Assembly (NCBI GenBank): GCA_017504605.1
Contig: JAFVQW010000036.1
Span: 1 to 46,989, forward strand
Origin: Clostridia bacterium
GTDB taxonomy: Bacteria > Bacillota > Clostridia > Oscillospirales > CAG-272
Length of the DNA: 46,989 nucleotides
Reading direction: 5' to 3'
Shown here: positions 15,860 through 23,470 of the stretch, one piece after another
Layout of the letters: every line of letters starts with the position of its first letter
How positions within the stretch are numbered: position 1 is the first letter of the stretch
Notes under the pieces: model-generated
Told to the model about the DNA's origin: nothing
The model's database searches: none
The model's input: only the letters and a program-made list of their open reading frames with translations
Program-made: the position numbers and the translations under genes

Positions 15860-16617
15860 TTCGACCACCTCGAGAGCAGGGCACGCGCCCCTCTTTCAAA
15901 GAGAATGCTTATAAGAACGACCACTACGGTCCAGGCGAATACCGACGGCGTATCCATAAAGTATTTACTGTCGTTGATGTGCTGACCGATAGAATTCTTG
16001 GTATACGCGATAATCTCGGCGGCAACCTCGGACTTCCAGGCAAGGCCAATAGATGTTACTATAGCGGGGAAAAGGTAGCTTACGAGTGTCGGAAAATATA
16101 TAAGCCTTATACGCCTCTTTCGTGACAGCTCGAATACGTCCGCCGCCTCGGTGAGCTCTCGGCTTATCGTCCGAAGTCCGTCTGAGAGGTTCTGCCAAAC
16201 AATCGGAAGCACCATTAGAAAGGCTATCAGTATTGTGAGCTGATTACCGCTCAAAAATATCCAAAGAAGAACGATAAAGGTAGCGACGGGCGTTGCCTTG
16301 ATTACAGAAATAAGCGGGGAAACAACCGCATTAACTGCCGAAAAGCGATTGCAGAGAAATGCTAAAAGCGCGCCGGAAATTATACCGAGCACAAGCCCCG
16401 CGCACACACGCAAAAGCGTCATTAAAACGCTCCCCCAAAAGTACTCCTTCCGTATTATCACTCCGAGCGCGGAAAGCGTTTCAAAAACGCTCGGCAAAAA
16501 GTAGCTGTTACCCACGGCAAGAGCAAGAAGCTCCCAGACCGAAAGCCAGAAAAGAAGGACTAAAGCGGGGCGGGCGATGCGGAGAATTTTCTTAAGGGAT
16601 ATAGTAGAAGCTCTCAT
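15856..16617 (-). CDS. ABC transporter permease (SsuC/TauC type)
   Basis: The protein is 253 residues from ATG at 16617, with about six hydrophobic segments including WLSVWELLALAV and VLMTLLRVCAGLVLGIISG. The coupling loop (EAA-like) is EAADVFELSRKRRIRLIYFP, which contacts the ATPase. It forms the inner-membrane channel for the substrate delivered by the lipoprotein. The start overlaps the end of the binding-protein gene by 26 bases, with GGAGG 11 bases upstream; a farther ATG at 16635 would give six more residues. The substrate cannot be read from sequence. Confidence 0.9.
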   Translation of the reverse strand: MRASTISLKKILRIARPALVLLFWLSVWELLALAVGNSYFLPSVFETLSALGVIIRKEYFWGSVLMTLLRVCAGLVLGIISGALLAFLCNRFSAVNAVVSPLISVIKATPVATFIVLLWIFLSGNQLTILIAFLMVLPIVWQNLSDGLRTISRELTEAADVFELSRKRRIRLIYFPTLVSYLFPAIVTSIGLAWKSEVAAEIIAYTKNSIGQHINDSKYFMDTPSVFAWTVVVVLISILFERGARALLSRWSK

Positions 16618-17584
16618 CGGGCAGCTTGCCTCCAATCACCTGAAGACCGAGCACCTCGTAGAATGCGATAAGAGTCTCCTTCATCTCGGCACCGTCCACG
16701 TAGCAGATGGCATCGCCGAGATTCGTCAGCGCCTTCTCAGCGGCACCGACCGCCTGCATAATTCCACATTCTACTATATAATCTGCGGCAGAATTAATAT
16801 TTTCGCTATTCGAAATGAAGGCAACAGAGGCCTCGTATTCGTCTAAAAAGCTATCAATTCGGTCAGCACTCTTGCTTATAGCAGCCGTGCTCGCTACGAC
16901 ACAGCCCATAGCCACGGGGGTGTCCGAGATGCCGCTCCAAAGGGTGTCGAGGTCGAGAACCGAGTATCTTCTTACAGCGTTTTCATTATTCTGGATATTG
17001 AGAAGCGAGGCGGTTACAATGGGCTCGGGTGCTACCGCAATATCGATTTTTCCCGCATTAAGCAGCGGGCCGATATCCTGGGGCTTCGTAATGGTTTGCT
17101 CGCCGATTTCGTATGCTACCGTGGCGTTAATTCCGGCCTGCTCGAGTGCGTGCTTGAGAATGATTGACGGGGTGCCGTTTTTGCAGGTGTAAATCGTCTT
17201 TCCCTCGAGCTCCTCGAATGAGGTAATGTTATATGAGGAGTCGGTGAGAAGGTAAAGTGAATTCAAACAGTTAAGAGCAAGCACGCGGCTGTCGGGATTC
17301 GTGGTGTTGAAGTTCTTTGCGGCCTCGTTGGTCGGAAGGCAGATTACGTCAATCTTACCCGAAAGGAGTGCTGCTGCCGCGGTGGCGGTATCGGCGAAGG
17401 CCTCAAAGGTATATTTGTCGTTTCCGTCCTTGCCGCCGTTATCGTGTATCAGCTTTGCCATACCAATACCGGTAGGGCCCGACATATATCCTACACGGAG
17501 TGCCTCGGGCTCGGGCTTCTTGCAGGCGGTGAGGGGAAGGGCGAAAAGTGCGAGTAAGAGAAGAATTGAGATTAGCTTTTTCAT
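16592..17584 (-). CDS. ABC transporter substrate-binding lipoprotein (NMT1/SsuA-like)
   Basis: The 330-residue protein begins with a lipoprotein signal: positive MKK, a leucine-rich core and the lipobox LTAC with Cys21. The mature part has the periplasmic-binding fold of the NMT1/SsuA group (LRVGYMSGPTGIGMAKL, then FADTATAAAALLSGKIDVICLP). It should be anchored outside the membrane and capture a small organic or inorganic ligand such as a sulfonate, nitrate-like anion or pyrimidine precursor; the ligand is unknown. Its ATG overlaps the regulator's TGA by 4 bases, so regulator and receptor are translationally coupled. Confidence 0.9.
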   Translation of the reverse strand: MKKLISILLLLALFALPLTACKKPEPEALRVGYMSGPTGIGMAKLIHDNGGKDGNDKYTFEAFADTATAAAALLSGKIDVICLPTNEAAKNFNTTNPDSRVLALNCLNSLYLLTDSSYNITSFEELEGKTIYTCKNGTPSIILKHALEQAGINATVAYEIGEQTITKPQDIGPLLNAGKIDIAVAPEPIVTASLLNIQNNENAVRRYSVLDLDTLWSGISDTPVAMGCVVASTAAISKSADRIDSFLDEYEASVAFISNSENINSAADYIVECGIMQAVGAAEKALTNLGDAICYVDGAEMKETLIAFYEVLGLQVIGGKLPDESFYYIP

Positions 17585-18255
17585 TTTGAAATCCTTTCAA
17601 GACCCATAGGGTCTGTTATATAAATTTTTTTATCATCGGTTTTGATTGCGCCCTCGGCCTCGAGGGTAGCAAGTGCGCGGTAGAGAGAGGCTCTTCCGCA
17701 GCCGAGCGCCTCGGCAGTCTTTTTCTTATTTAGCGGAAATTCAAAGCCGTCGCCGTGATGCATAAGCGAAAGAAGGTGGCTCGCGAGCTTTTGCTCGGCA
17801 CTGCCGCCCGAGAAGGCGGTTATGCGCTCGTTAAGAAACGACACTCTGTCGGCAAGAAATTTAATTATGTTCATTGCCACGGCCGAGCTGGTCTCGGTCA
17901 GGGAAATCAAATCCTCTTTCCCAATGAAGATTATCTCTGATGCCCGAGCCGCATATACCTCGGTAGGGGGCTCTCCGCCCTCCTTGAACACGGATAGGAT
18001 ACCGAAGGGAGCACCTCTGCCGAGTGTATTAATGATTACTCCGCCACGCTCGCCGCGAGTTCTGAGCACCGAGCACTCGCCCTCGAGGACGAAACCTATA
18101 CGCTTCTTATCATCAAGGGGAGAGAAGACGAGATCTCCCTTTGCGAAGCTCTCTATCGTAGCCGTAAGACTACCGAGGGCCGTGTCAAGCTCGGAGGGGG
18201 ACAAACCCTTAAACAAAAAGGTTTTCGATAGGAGCAAAAAGACTTCCTTTTCCAT
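17581..18255 (-). CDS. Crp/Fnr family transcriptional regulator
   Basis: The protein is 224 residues from ATG at 18255. It has an N-terminal cyclic-nucleotide-binding-type beta-roll (about 10-125) and a C-terminal winged helix with KKKTAEALGCGRASLYRALATLE. It lacks the N-terminal Cys cluster of oxygen-sensing FNR. The start is chosen because GGAGAG lies 4 bases upstream; an upstream in-frame ATG at 18288 would fall on the promoter -10 region. It is first in the operon with an ABC importer, and a perfect palindrome overlaps its transcription start, so autoregulation responding to the imported ligand or a related signal is a reasonable inference. Confidence 0.9.
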   Translation of the reverse strand: MEKEVFLLLSKTFLFKGLSPSELDTALGSLTATIESFAKGDLVFSPLDDKKRIGFVLEGECSVLRTRGERGGVIINTLGRGAPFGILSVFKEGGEPPTEVYAARASEIIFIGKEDLISLTETSSAVAMNIIKFLADRVSFLNERITAFSGGSAEQKLASHLLSLMHHGDGFEFPLNKKKTAEALGCGRASLYRALATLEAEGAIKTDDKKIYITDPMGLERISK

Positions 18256-18271
18256 TTTTCTCTCCAAAAAG

Positions 18272-18287
18272 TGTATCATTTGATACA
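18272..18287. promoter_or_regulatory. Operator-like perfect palindrome at the crp-type promoter
   Basis: TGTATCA and TGATACA arms flank two bases, giving a perfect 16-bp inverted repeat immediately downstream of the -10 box and covering the expected +1. This is the right kind of site for a dimeric Crp/Fnr repressor acting on its own operon. That it is the binding site is inference. Confidence 0.7.
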
Positions 18288-18316
18288 ATTATACATCTTT
18301 TTTTGAAGTTTGTCAA
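18288..18316 (-). promoter_or_regulatory. Consensus promoter of the regulator-importer operon
   Basis: On the reverse strand a perfect TTGACA (18311-18316) and a perfect TATAAT (18288-18293) are 17 bases apart. A fully consensus promoter directly abutting a palindrome fits strong but repressible expression. Confidence 0.88.
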
Positions 18317-18389
18317 CGGGTTTGGAAAAATAAATTTTTGCGAATTATCGCTAAAGTAAACAAAAATTTAAAATAAGTATAAAAAAGCA

Positions 18390-18418
18390 TTGCATTTCGG
18401 CGTAATGTGTGCTATACT
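18390..18418 (+). promoter_or_regulatory. Promoter of cdaA
   Basis: TTGCAT (18390-18395) and TATACT (18413-18418) are 17 bases apart, about 80 bases before the cdaA start codon. The rest of the divergent region 18317-18498 is AT-rich with no further element that I can identify. Confidence 0.7.
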
Positions 18419-18498
18419 TATCATGTGCAAATAGTAATTTCGCGTATATTACGCTTGACATATTCGGCTGCCGCAATATGCGGAGATAGGAAAATAAG

Positions 18499-19341
18499 AT
18501 GAATTTTTTACTTTCGACATTGAATATCGGCGGGATAGACATCGTTTCCAAATTCAAGGATATAGTGTCCGCGTTTCAGATTAAGGATGCTATCGAAATA
18601 TTAATACTTACCGTCATTTTCTTCTTTGCCTTCAGGTTTTTGAAGGGAAGGAAGGCGGGGGCTCTCATTCTCGGTATTGCTATATGCTTCGTCGTCCTCG
18701 TGCTCTCGGAGATTTTTGAGTTTCGGGCTCTGTATTCCATCTTTAGCGGAATAATATCGAGCGGCGCACTCGTCGTTTTTGTAATATTCCAGCCTGAGAT
18801 TCGCGAGGCACTCGAGCGTATCGGCTCGGGCTCGATTCACGGACTCGTCAATCTCAGCGACAGGCGGAAGAAGGATGAGCTATACTTCAACGTGGTCGAA
18901 AATATTTGCTCCGCCGTCCGCGAGCTCTCGGCCGACTCCACGGGCGCTCTTATAGTTGTCGAGCGTACGACGCGCATTTCGGATATTGCGAGCACGGGCA
19001 TTAAGATTAACGCCAACGTTTCCTCGTCGCTCCTTCGCAATATATTCTTTAATAAAGCTCCGCTTCACGACGGTGCAGTGGTTATAGAGGAGGGCAGAAT
19101 CGCGGCGGCGGGCTGCTTCCTGCCGCTAACTCGCCGTACCGACATCGACCCCGACCTCGGTACCCGTCACAGAGCGGCTATCGGTATGTCCGAGGTCAGC
19201 GATGCGATAATCATCGTCGTCTCCGAGGAGACGGGTGGAATTTCCGTCGCCTTTGACTGCGAGCTTACCACCGGCTATACTCCCGAGGCGCTCCGCGTAT
19301 TTCTTATGGAAAACCTCGTTAAATCCTTTAATGGAAAGTAG
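18499..19341 (+). CDS. cdaA: Diadenylate cyclase CdaA
   Basis: The 280-residue protein makes cyclic di-AMP from two ATP. The N-terminal ~100 residues contain three hydrophobic membrane segments (about 30-48, 53-70, 78-97). The DAC domain (about 110-270) has the signature motifs DGA (191-193) and RHR (223-225), both needed for catalysis. It is the CdaA type, usually followed by its regulator cdaR (YbbR repeats) and glmM. Here a 52-residue membrane peptide and then an oxidoreductase follow instead. c-di-AMP controls potassium and osmolyte balance and cell-wall homeostasis in Bacillota. Confidence 0.97.
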   Translation: MNFLLSTLNIGGIDIVSKFKDIVSAFQIKDAIEILILTVIFFFAFRFLKGRKAGALILGIAICFVVLVLSEIFEFRALYSIFSGIISSGALVVFVIFQPEIREALERIGSGSIHGLVNLSDRRKKDELYFNVVENICSAVRELSADSTGALIVVERTTRISDIASTGIKINANVSSSLLRNIFFNKAPLHDGAVVIEEGRIAAAGCFLPLTRRTDIDPDLGTRHRAAIGMSEVSDAIIIVVSEETGGISVAFDCELTTGYTPEALRVFLMENLVKSFNGK

Positions 19342-19350
19342 GAGAGCGTT

Positions 19351-19509
19351 ATGAAAAACAAATCGTTCAGCCTTACCCTCAGCACTATTCTCACTCTGCT
19401 TCTGTGCCTTGTAGCCGCAATCGTTCTGTGGCTCTACGTATATTATTCCGAGGAAACGTCGGTTACCGCTCTTTTCTCCCGTCTTCCGCTTATGAGGACG
19501 CTGCTATGA
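19351..19509 (+). CDS. Small membrane protein, possibly a truncated CdaR (YbbR) anchor
   Basis: A 52-codon open frame starts 9 bases after cdaA with GGAGAG as ribosome site and ends in a 4-base ATGA overlap with the next gene. The product has a basic N terminus (MKNKSF), one transmembrane helix (about 10-32, ending WLYVYYSEE) and a short tail (TSVTALFSRLPL). Position after cdaA, the LWLYV pattern at the end of the helix and the tail resemble the N terminus of CdaR, where the membrane anchor leads into the first YbbR repeat. All YbbR repeats are missing. It could be a relic or a functional micro-partner of CdaA; codons look normal and there is no internal stop. Confidence 0.6.
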   Translation: MKNKSFSLTLSTILTLLLCLVAAIVLWLYVYYSEETSVTALFSRLPLMRTLL

Positions 19510-21131
19510 GCCGTGACCCAAAGAGCATTATTGTAAGCAATATCTCTTTACCGATAAACGCCTCCGAAAGAGAGGCGTTTTCGCTTGCTTCGAGGCGGCT
19601 TTCGGCGGTTGGTATTTCCGCCCGTGGGGCTGATTTCTCGATTTATCGGAGAAGCGTTGATGCAAGACGGAGAGATGATATTCATTTCGTTTACTCGGTG
19701 CTTCTCTCGGGAGATTTCGGCGAGGTGTCGCCCTCGCTTCTTTCGCGCGGGATAGCCGAGCTTCATTCCGAGGACCCGACGGCAAAAATAGGTGATACGC
19801 CGCTCGAGGCACCGCCCGTTGTCGTAGGCTCGGGCCCGGCGGGACTTTTTGCCGCTCTGATGCTCGCTCGCGAGGGCTATCGTCCGCTTCTTATCGAGCG
19901 CGGCGGCTCTGTCGCCGAGAGGCGCGAAAAAATCGCGCAGCTGCACAGGGAAAGAATACTTGACGAAAATACGAATATTCAGTTTGGCGCAGGAGGTGCG
20001 GGAACCTTCTCGGACGGTAAGCTTGTTACGAGGATTAACGACCCCGTATCCTCATTCGTTTTAAAAACCTTCGTCTCGCACGGTGCACCGAGCGAGATAT
20101 TATACCTTGCGAAGCCGCATATAGGCACAGATATTCTTTCTGCCGTCGTCGAGAGCATGCTCGCCGAGATTACACGTCTCGGCGGCCGCGTGATGATGAA
20201 TACCACCTTAAAGGATGTTAAGACCGCTCGCGACGGTCATATCGGCGCGATAGTTACAGATAAGGGCGAATTCGCGGCGGGTGCCGTTATCCTTGCCGTC
20301 GGACACAGCGCCCGTGACACCTACGAAATGCTTATGAGCCGCGGTATGAATATCGAGGCTAAGGATTTTTCGGTCGGTCTTCGTATCGAGCACCCGACCG
20401 AGGTGATAGACAGGGGAATGTACGGCTCCTTTGCGGGGGACCTACGCCTCTCTCACGCCGAGTACACGCTCGCACACAACACAAAGGGGCGCGGAGTATA
20501 CACCTTTTGCATGTGCCCCGGGGGCACCGTGGTCTCCGCTACGAGCGAGCAGGGCGGTGTTGTGGTTAACGGTATGAGTGAGCACGCTCGTGACGGCAAG
20601 AACTCCAACAGTGCCGTTTGCTGCAGCGTTTATAAGAGCGACTACGGCCTAACGCCGACTGCCGCTATAGAATTCCAAAGAAAAATTGAGCGCGCCGCAT
20701 TTATTGCCGCGGGCTCGGATTACTCGGCGCCGATTATCACCGTCGGTGATTTTCTCAATAAAAACGAGGCAAGAGTCCTCCCGAGCACGGTTATGCCTAC
20801 CTATATGGACGGCGCGGGCGTACGCCTCGCCGCACCTGAAAAATATTTGCCGTCCTTCGTCACCGAGGGTATACGCGCGGCAATTTCCGACTTTAACAGA
20901 AAAATTCACGGCTTTGCTATGAGTGATGCCGTGCTTACGGGTCCCGAGACCCGCACCTCCTCACCGATACGTATTGTGAGAGACAGGGAATACAGGCTTG
21001 CCACGGGATATGATAATCTCTATCCTGCGGGCGAGGGTGCCGGCTATGCCGGCGGAATTACGAGCGCCGCTATCGACGGTATTCGGTGCGCGCTCTCGCT
21101 TATGGAAAGATTTGCCCCCGCGGGAGAATAA
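19506..21131 (+). CDS. NAD(P)/FAD-dependent oxidoreductase (COG2509-type)
   Basis: The protein is about 541 residues from ATG at 19506. An N-terminal ~95-residue domain of small alpha/beta type precedes the FAD-binding motif VVGSGPAGLFAALMLAREG (about 104-122). The GAGGAGTFSDGKLVTR segment and the C-terminal YPAGEGAGYAGGITSAAIDG fit a family of large uncharacterised FAD dehydrogenases. The substrate is unknown. The start overlaps the upstream small ORF by 4 bases; a longer frame from 19404 exists but runs through that small gene in another frame. It may be co-transcribed with cdaA. Confidence 0.85.
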   Translation: MSRDPKSIIVSNISLPINASEREAFSLASRRLSAVGISARGADFSIYRRSVDARRRDDIHFVYSVLLSGDFGEVSPSLLSRGIAELHSEDPTAKIGDTPLEAPPVVVGSGPAGLFAALMLAREGYRPLLIERGGSVAERREKIAQLHRERILDENTNIQFGAGGAGTFSDGKLVTRINDPVSSFVLKTFVSHGAPSEILYLAKPHIGTDILSAVVESMLAEITRLGGRVMMNTTLKDVKTARDGHIGAIVTDKGEFAAGAVILAVGHSARDTYEMLMSRGMNIEAKDFSVGLRIEHPTEVIDRGMYGSFAGDLRLSHAEYTLAHNTKGRGVYTFCMCPGGTVVSATSEQGGVVVNGMSEHARDGKNSNSAVCCSVYKSDYGLTPTAAIEFQRKIERAAFIAAGSDYSAPIITVGDFLNKNEARVLPSTVMPTYMDGAGVRLAAPEKYLPSFVTEGIRAAISDFNRKIHGFAMSDAVLTGPETRTSSPIRIVRDREYRLATGYDNLYPAGEGAGYAGGITSAAIDGIRCALSLMERFAPAGE

Positions 21132-21249
21132 TTCCGCGGGTACCTACACGGGTGAAATTCAGACCGTGCTCCTCGGATGAGAGTGTCATCCGCTGAAACC
21201 GTTATTAAATATGAAAGGCGGGAGTAAATCCCGACTGTCGGTTAAAATA
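21117..21249 (+). other. Hairpin-rich leader between the FAD oxidoreductase and recJ
   Basis: Four hairpins can be drawn in order: CCCGCGG (21117-21123) with CCGCGGG (21134-21140), spanning the oxidoreductase stop codon; CACGG (21147-21151) with CCGTG (21164-21168); CGGATGA (21174-21180) with TCATCCG (21186-21192); and CGGGA (21219-21223) with TCCCG (21229-21233). None ends in a long T-run, so it is not a simple terminator. I cannot assign it to a known RNA family. Confidence 0.45.
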
Positions 21250-23442
21250 ATGTTACTTGACAAAGAAAAAGCAAAGGAGAAAAGGTGGATAATAAACTCC
21301 GACGATAGCGCCGCGGCAGCATCTGACGTGGAAAAAATCGCCCGTGAGCTTCACCTTAACACAATCGTAGCCCGTATTCTTTATAATCGCGGCTACAAGG
21401 ACACAGCGAGCGCCGCGAGCTTTATCTCTATGAGAAGCGAGATGCTCGGCAGCCCGTTTGATATGGCGGATATGGATGCCGCCGTAGCACGCATTGAGCG
21501 CGCACTGAGTACGGGAGAGCAGATTACCGTTTACGGAGATTATGACGTTGACGGCGTTACCTCGGTATGCACGCTCTATCTCTATCTTAAGTCGCGCGGC
21601 GGTAAGGTTTCTTATTATATCCCGAACCGCTCGGGCGAGGGATACGGCGTATCGAGCGGGGCAATCGATGCGATACGCGAGAGCGGCACGACCCTCATTA
21701 TCACCGTTGATACGGGTATAACCGCGAATGAGGAGGTTGAATATGCAAAGGGGCTCGGTATTGATTTTATAGTTACCGACCACCACGAGTGCCGCGAGGA
21801 GCTTCCTCACGCTGTCGCGGTAATAAATCCGCACCGTCCCGATTGCAAATATCCCTTCAAGGAGCTTGCGGGCGTTGGCGTTGTATTCAAGCTTATATGC
21901 GCTCACTATGAGGTTGCCGAGGGGGTTAGCCGAATTGATGCTACGAGGTATATTATTACCACCTACGCCGACCTCGTTGCCATCGGCACTATCGCCGACG
22001 TAATGCCCATTCGCGAGGAGAACAGAATAATTGTAAGCTACGGTCTCGGAATGATTGAGCGCACCTCACGCTACGGTCTTGCAGCGCTTATCGAGGCGGC
22101 GCAGGGGAAGAATGAGCCTCGCCGTCACGACCGAAGCAAGAGGCACGTAAAGAAGGCGAAAATAACCTCAAGCTTCATAGGCTTTACGCTCGCTCCGAGG
22201 ATAAACGCCGCGGGAAGAGTTCGCAGTGCGGCTCTCGCCGTAGAGCTTTTCCTCTCGGAGGATAAGGAGAGAGCGCGGGAAATTGCCGAGCAGCTCTGCG
22301 AGGCTAACCGCGAGAGACAGGCAGAGGAAAACAAGATTATGCAGGAGGCCTACGACCAGATAGCAGAGCTTGATATTGACCGCGATCCCGTAATCGTGCT
22401 TGAATCCGACCTCTGGCATCACGGCGTTATAGGAATAGTTTCCTCGCGTATAACCGAGCGCTTCTGCCGTCCCTCTATTCTCATTTCCTTTGACGGCAAC
22501 GATGCCGAGCTTCCGCATGCCGAGCACGTGGGCAAGGGCTCCGGCAGAAGCGTTAAGGGGATGAACCTTGTTGATGCGCTTTGCGCGAGCAGAGATTATC
22601 TCGTTAAGTTTGGAGGACACGAGCTCGCGGCAGGGCTTTCCGTAACGCGTGAGAGCCTCCCACTCTTTAAGAAAAGAATTAATGAATACGCCAGAGAGGC
22701 ACTCTCGGGTGTAGATATGACCCCAACGATAGATACCGACCTTGAGATTAAGTTCTCGGACGTCACTCTCGAGCTTGCCGAGGCTCTTTTGCGCCTTGAG
22801 CCCTACGGCGTAGGTAACCCCGTGCCTATGTTTGTTATGCGCGACGTTACCGTAAACGAGATTACCGGTGTCAGCGACAGGAAGCATACAAGGCTTACGC
22901 TCGGTGACGGTACGCGCTCTGTTGTGGCTATGTATTTTTCGAACTCTCCCGATACGCTTGGGATATACAACGGCGACCGCGTCGACCTTCTTTTCAGCAT
23001 AGATATCAACGAATGGATGGACAGGCGCTCGGTTCAGCTTATAGTTCGCGACCTCAAGCCCTCTCGCGCTCAGCGACGTGATTTTGCCGACGAGCGCTCC
23101 CGCTTCTCGGAAATACGTGCGGGCGCTACCTTCTCCGCAGAGGAGAACGTAATTCCCGAGCGCGAGGACTTCGTTGCCGTATATAATCTTATTCAGTCCT
23201 CAGTTCATACCGGCGTAAATACGCTCTCGCACCGCGAGATTATTTCCCGTGTGAATAAGGGCTCTGGGGCAAGGCTCGGATACATAAAGCTCAAATTTAT
23301 TATTATGGTGTTCCTTGAGATGAATATCGTCGGAGTAAGCGAGGAGGACGAGACCTACACCTTCAAGCTTCACTATTCCTCGGGGAAGAAGAACTTAGAC
23401 AAATCAAGCATACTCAAGAGGCTACGCCAGCAGCTCCGTTAA
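21250..23442 (+). CDS. recJ: Single-stranded-DNA-specific exonuclease RecJ
   Basis: The protein is about 730 residues. It is a DHH/DHHA1-family 5'-3' exonuclease acting on single-stranded DNA in repair and recombination. Motifs include YGDYDVDGVTS, ITVDTG, TDHHE, NPHRPDC and, in the DHHA1 domain, KFGGHELAAGLS; an OB domain and a Firmicutes-type C-terminal extension follow. The start is uncertain: ATG at 21250 puts the family-typical EKRWIINSDD close to the N terminus, while an in-frame ATG at 21211 would add 13 residues inside a hairpin-rich region. Neither has a good ribosome site. The recJ-rel-dtd order is conserved in Bacillota, but apt, often between them, is absent. Confidence 0.93.
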   Translation: MLLDKEKAKEKRWIINSDDSAAAASDVEKIARELHLNTIVARILYNRGYKDTASAASFISMRSEMLGSPFDMADMDAAVARIERALSTGEQITVYGDYDVDGVTSVCTLYLYLKSRGGKVSYYIPNRSGEGYGVSSGAIDAIRESGTTLIITVDTGITANEEVEYAKGLGIDFIVTDHHECREELPHAVAVINPHRPDCKYPFKELAGVGVVFKLICAHYEVAEGVSRIDATRYIITTYADLVAIGTIADVMPIREENRIIVSYGLGMIERTSRYGLAALIEAAQGKNEPRRHDRSKRHVKKAKITSSFIGFTLAPRINAAGRVRSAALAVELFLSEDKERAREIAEQLCEANRERQAEENKIMQEAYDQIAELDIDRDPVIVLESDLWHHGVIGIVSSRITERFCRPSILISFDGNDAELPHAEHVGKGSGRSVKGMNLVDALCASRDYLVKFGGHELAAGLSVTRESLPLFKKRINEYAREALSGVDMTPTIDTDLEIKFSDVTLELAEALLRLEPYGVGNPVPMFVMRDVTVNEITGVSDRKHTRLTLGDGTRSVVAMYFSNSPDTLGIYNGDRVDLLFSIDINEWMDRRSVQLIVRDLKPSRAQRRDFADERSRFSEIRAGATFSAEENVIPEREDFVAVYNLIQSSVHTGVNTLSHREIISRVNKGSGARLGYIKLKFIIMVFLEMNIVGVSEEDETYTFKLHYSSGKKNLDKSSILKRLRQQLR

Positions 23443-23470
23443 GCCGCGGCGTGCCAACAGGAGAATTTCC

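Noticed and set aside
19404..19505. Longer N terminus for the FAD oxidoreductase
   Set aside because: The extra codons are the out-of-frame reading of the 52-residue membrane ORF, and family homology begins after the ATG at 19506.
21147..21245. Fragments resembling FMN riboswitch segments (GGGTGAAATTC and GGCGGGAGTAAATCCCGAC) before recJ
   Set aside because: The order and pairing of the conserved FMN helices cannot be satisfied, and recJ is not a flavin gene. I kept the region only as an unassigned leader.
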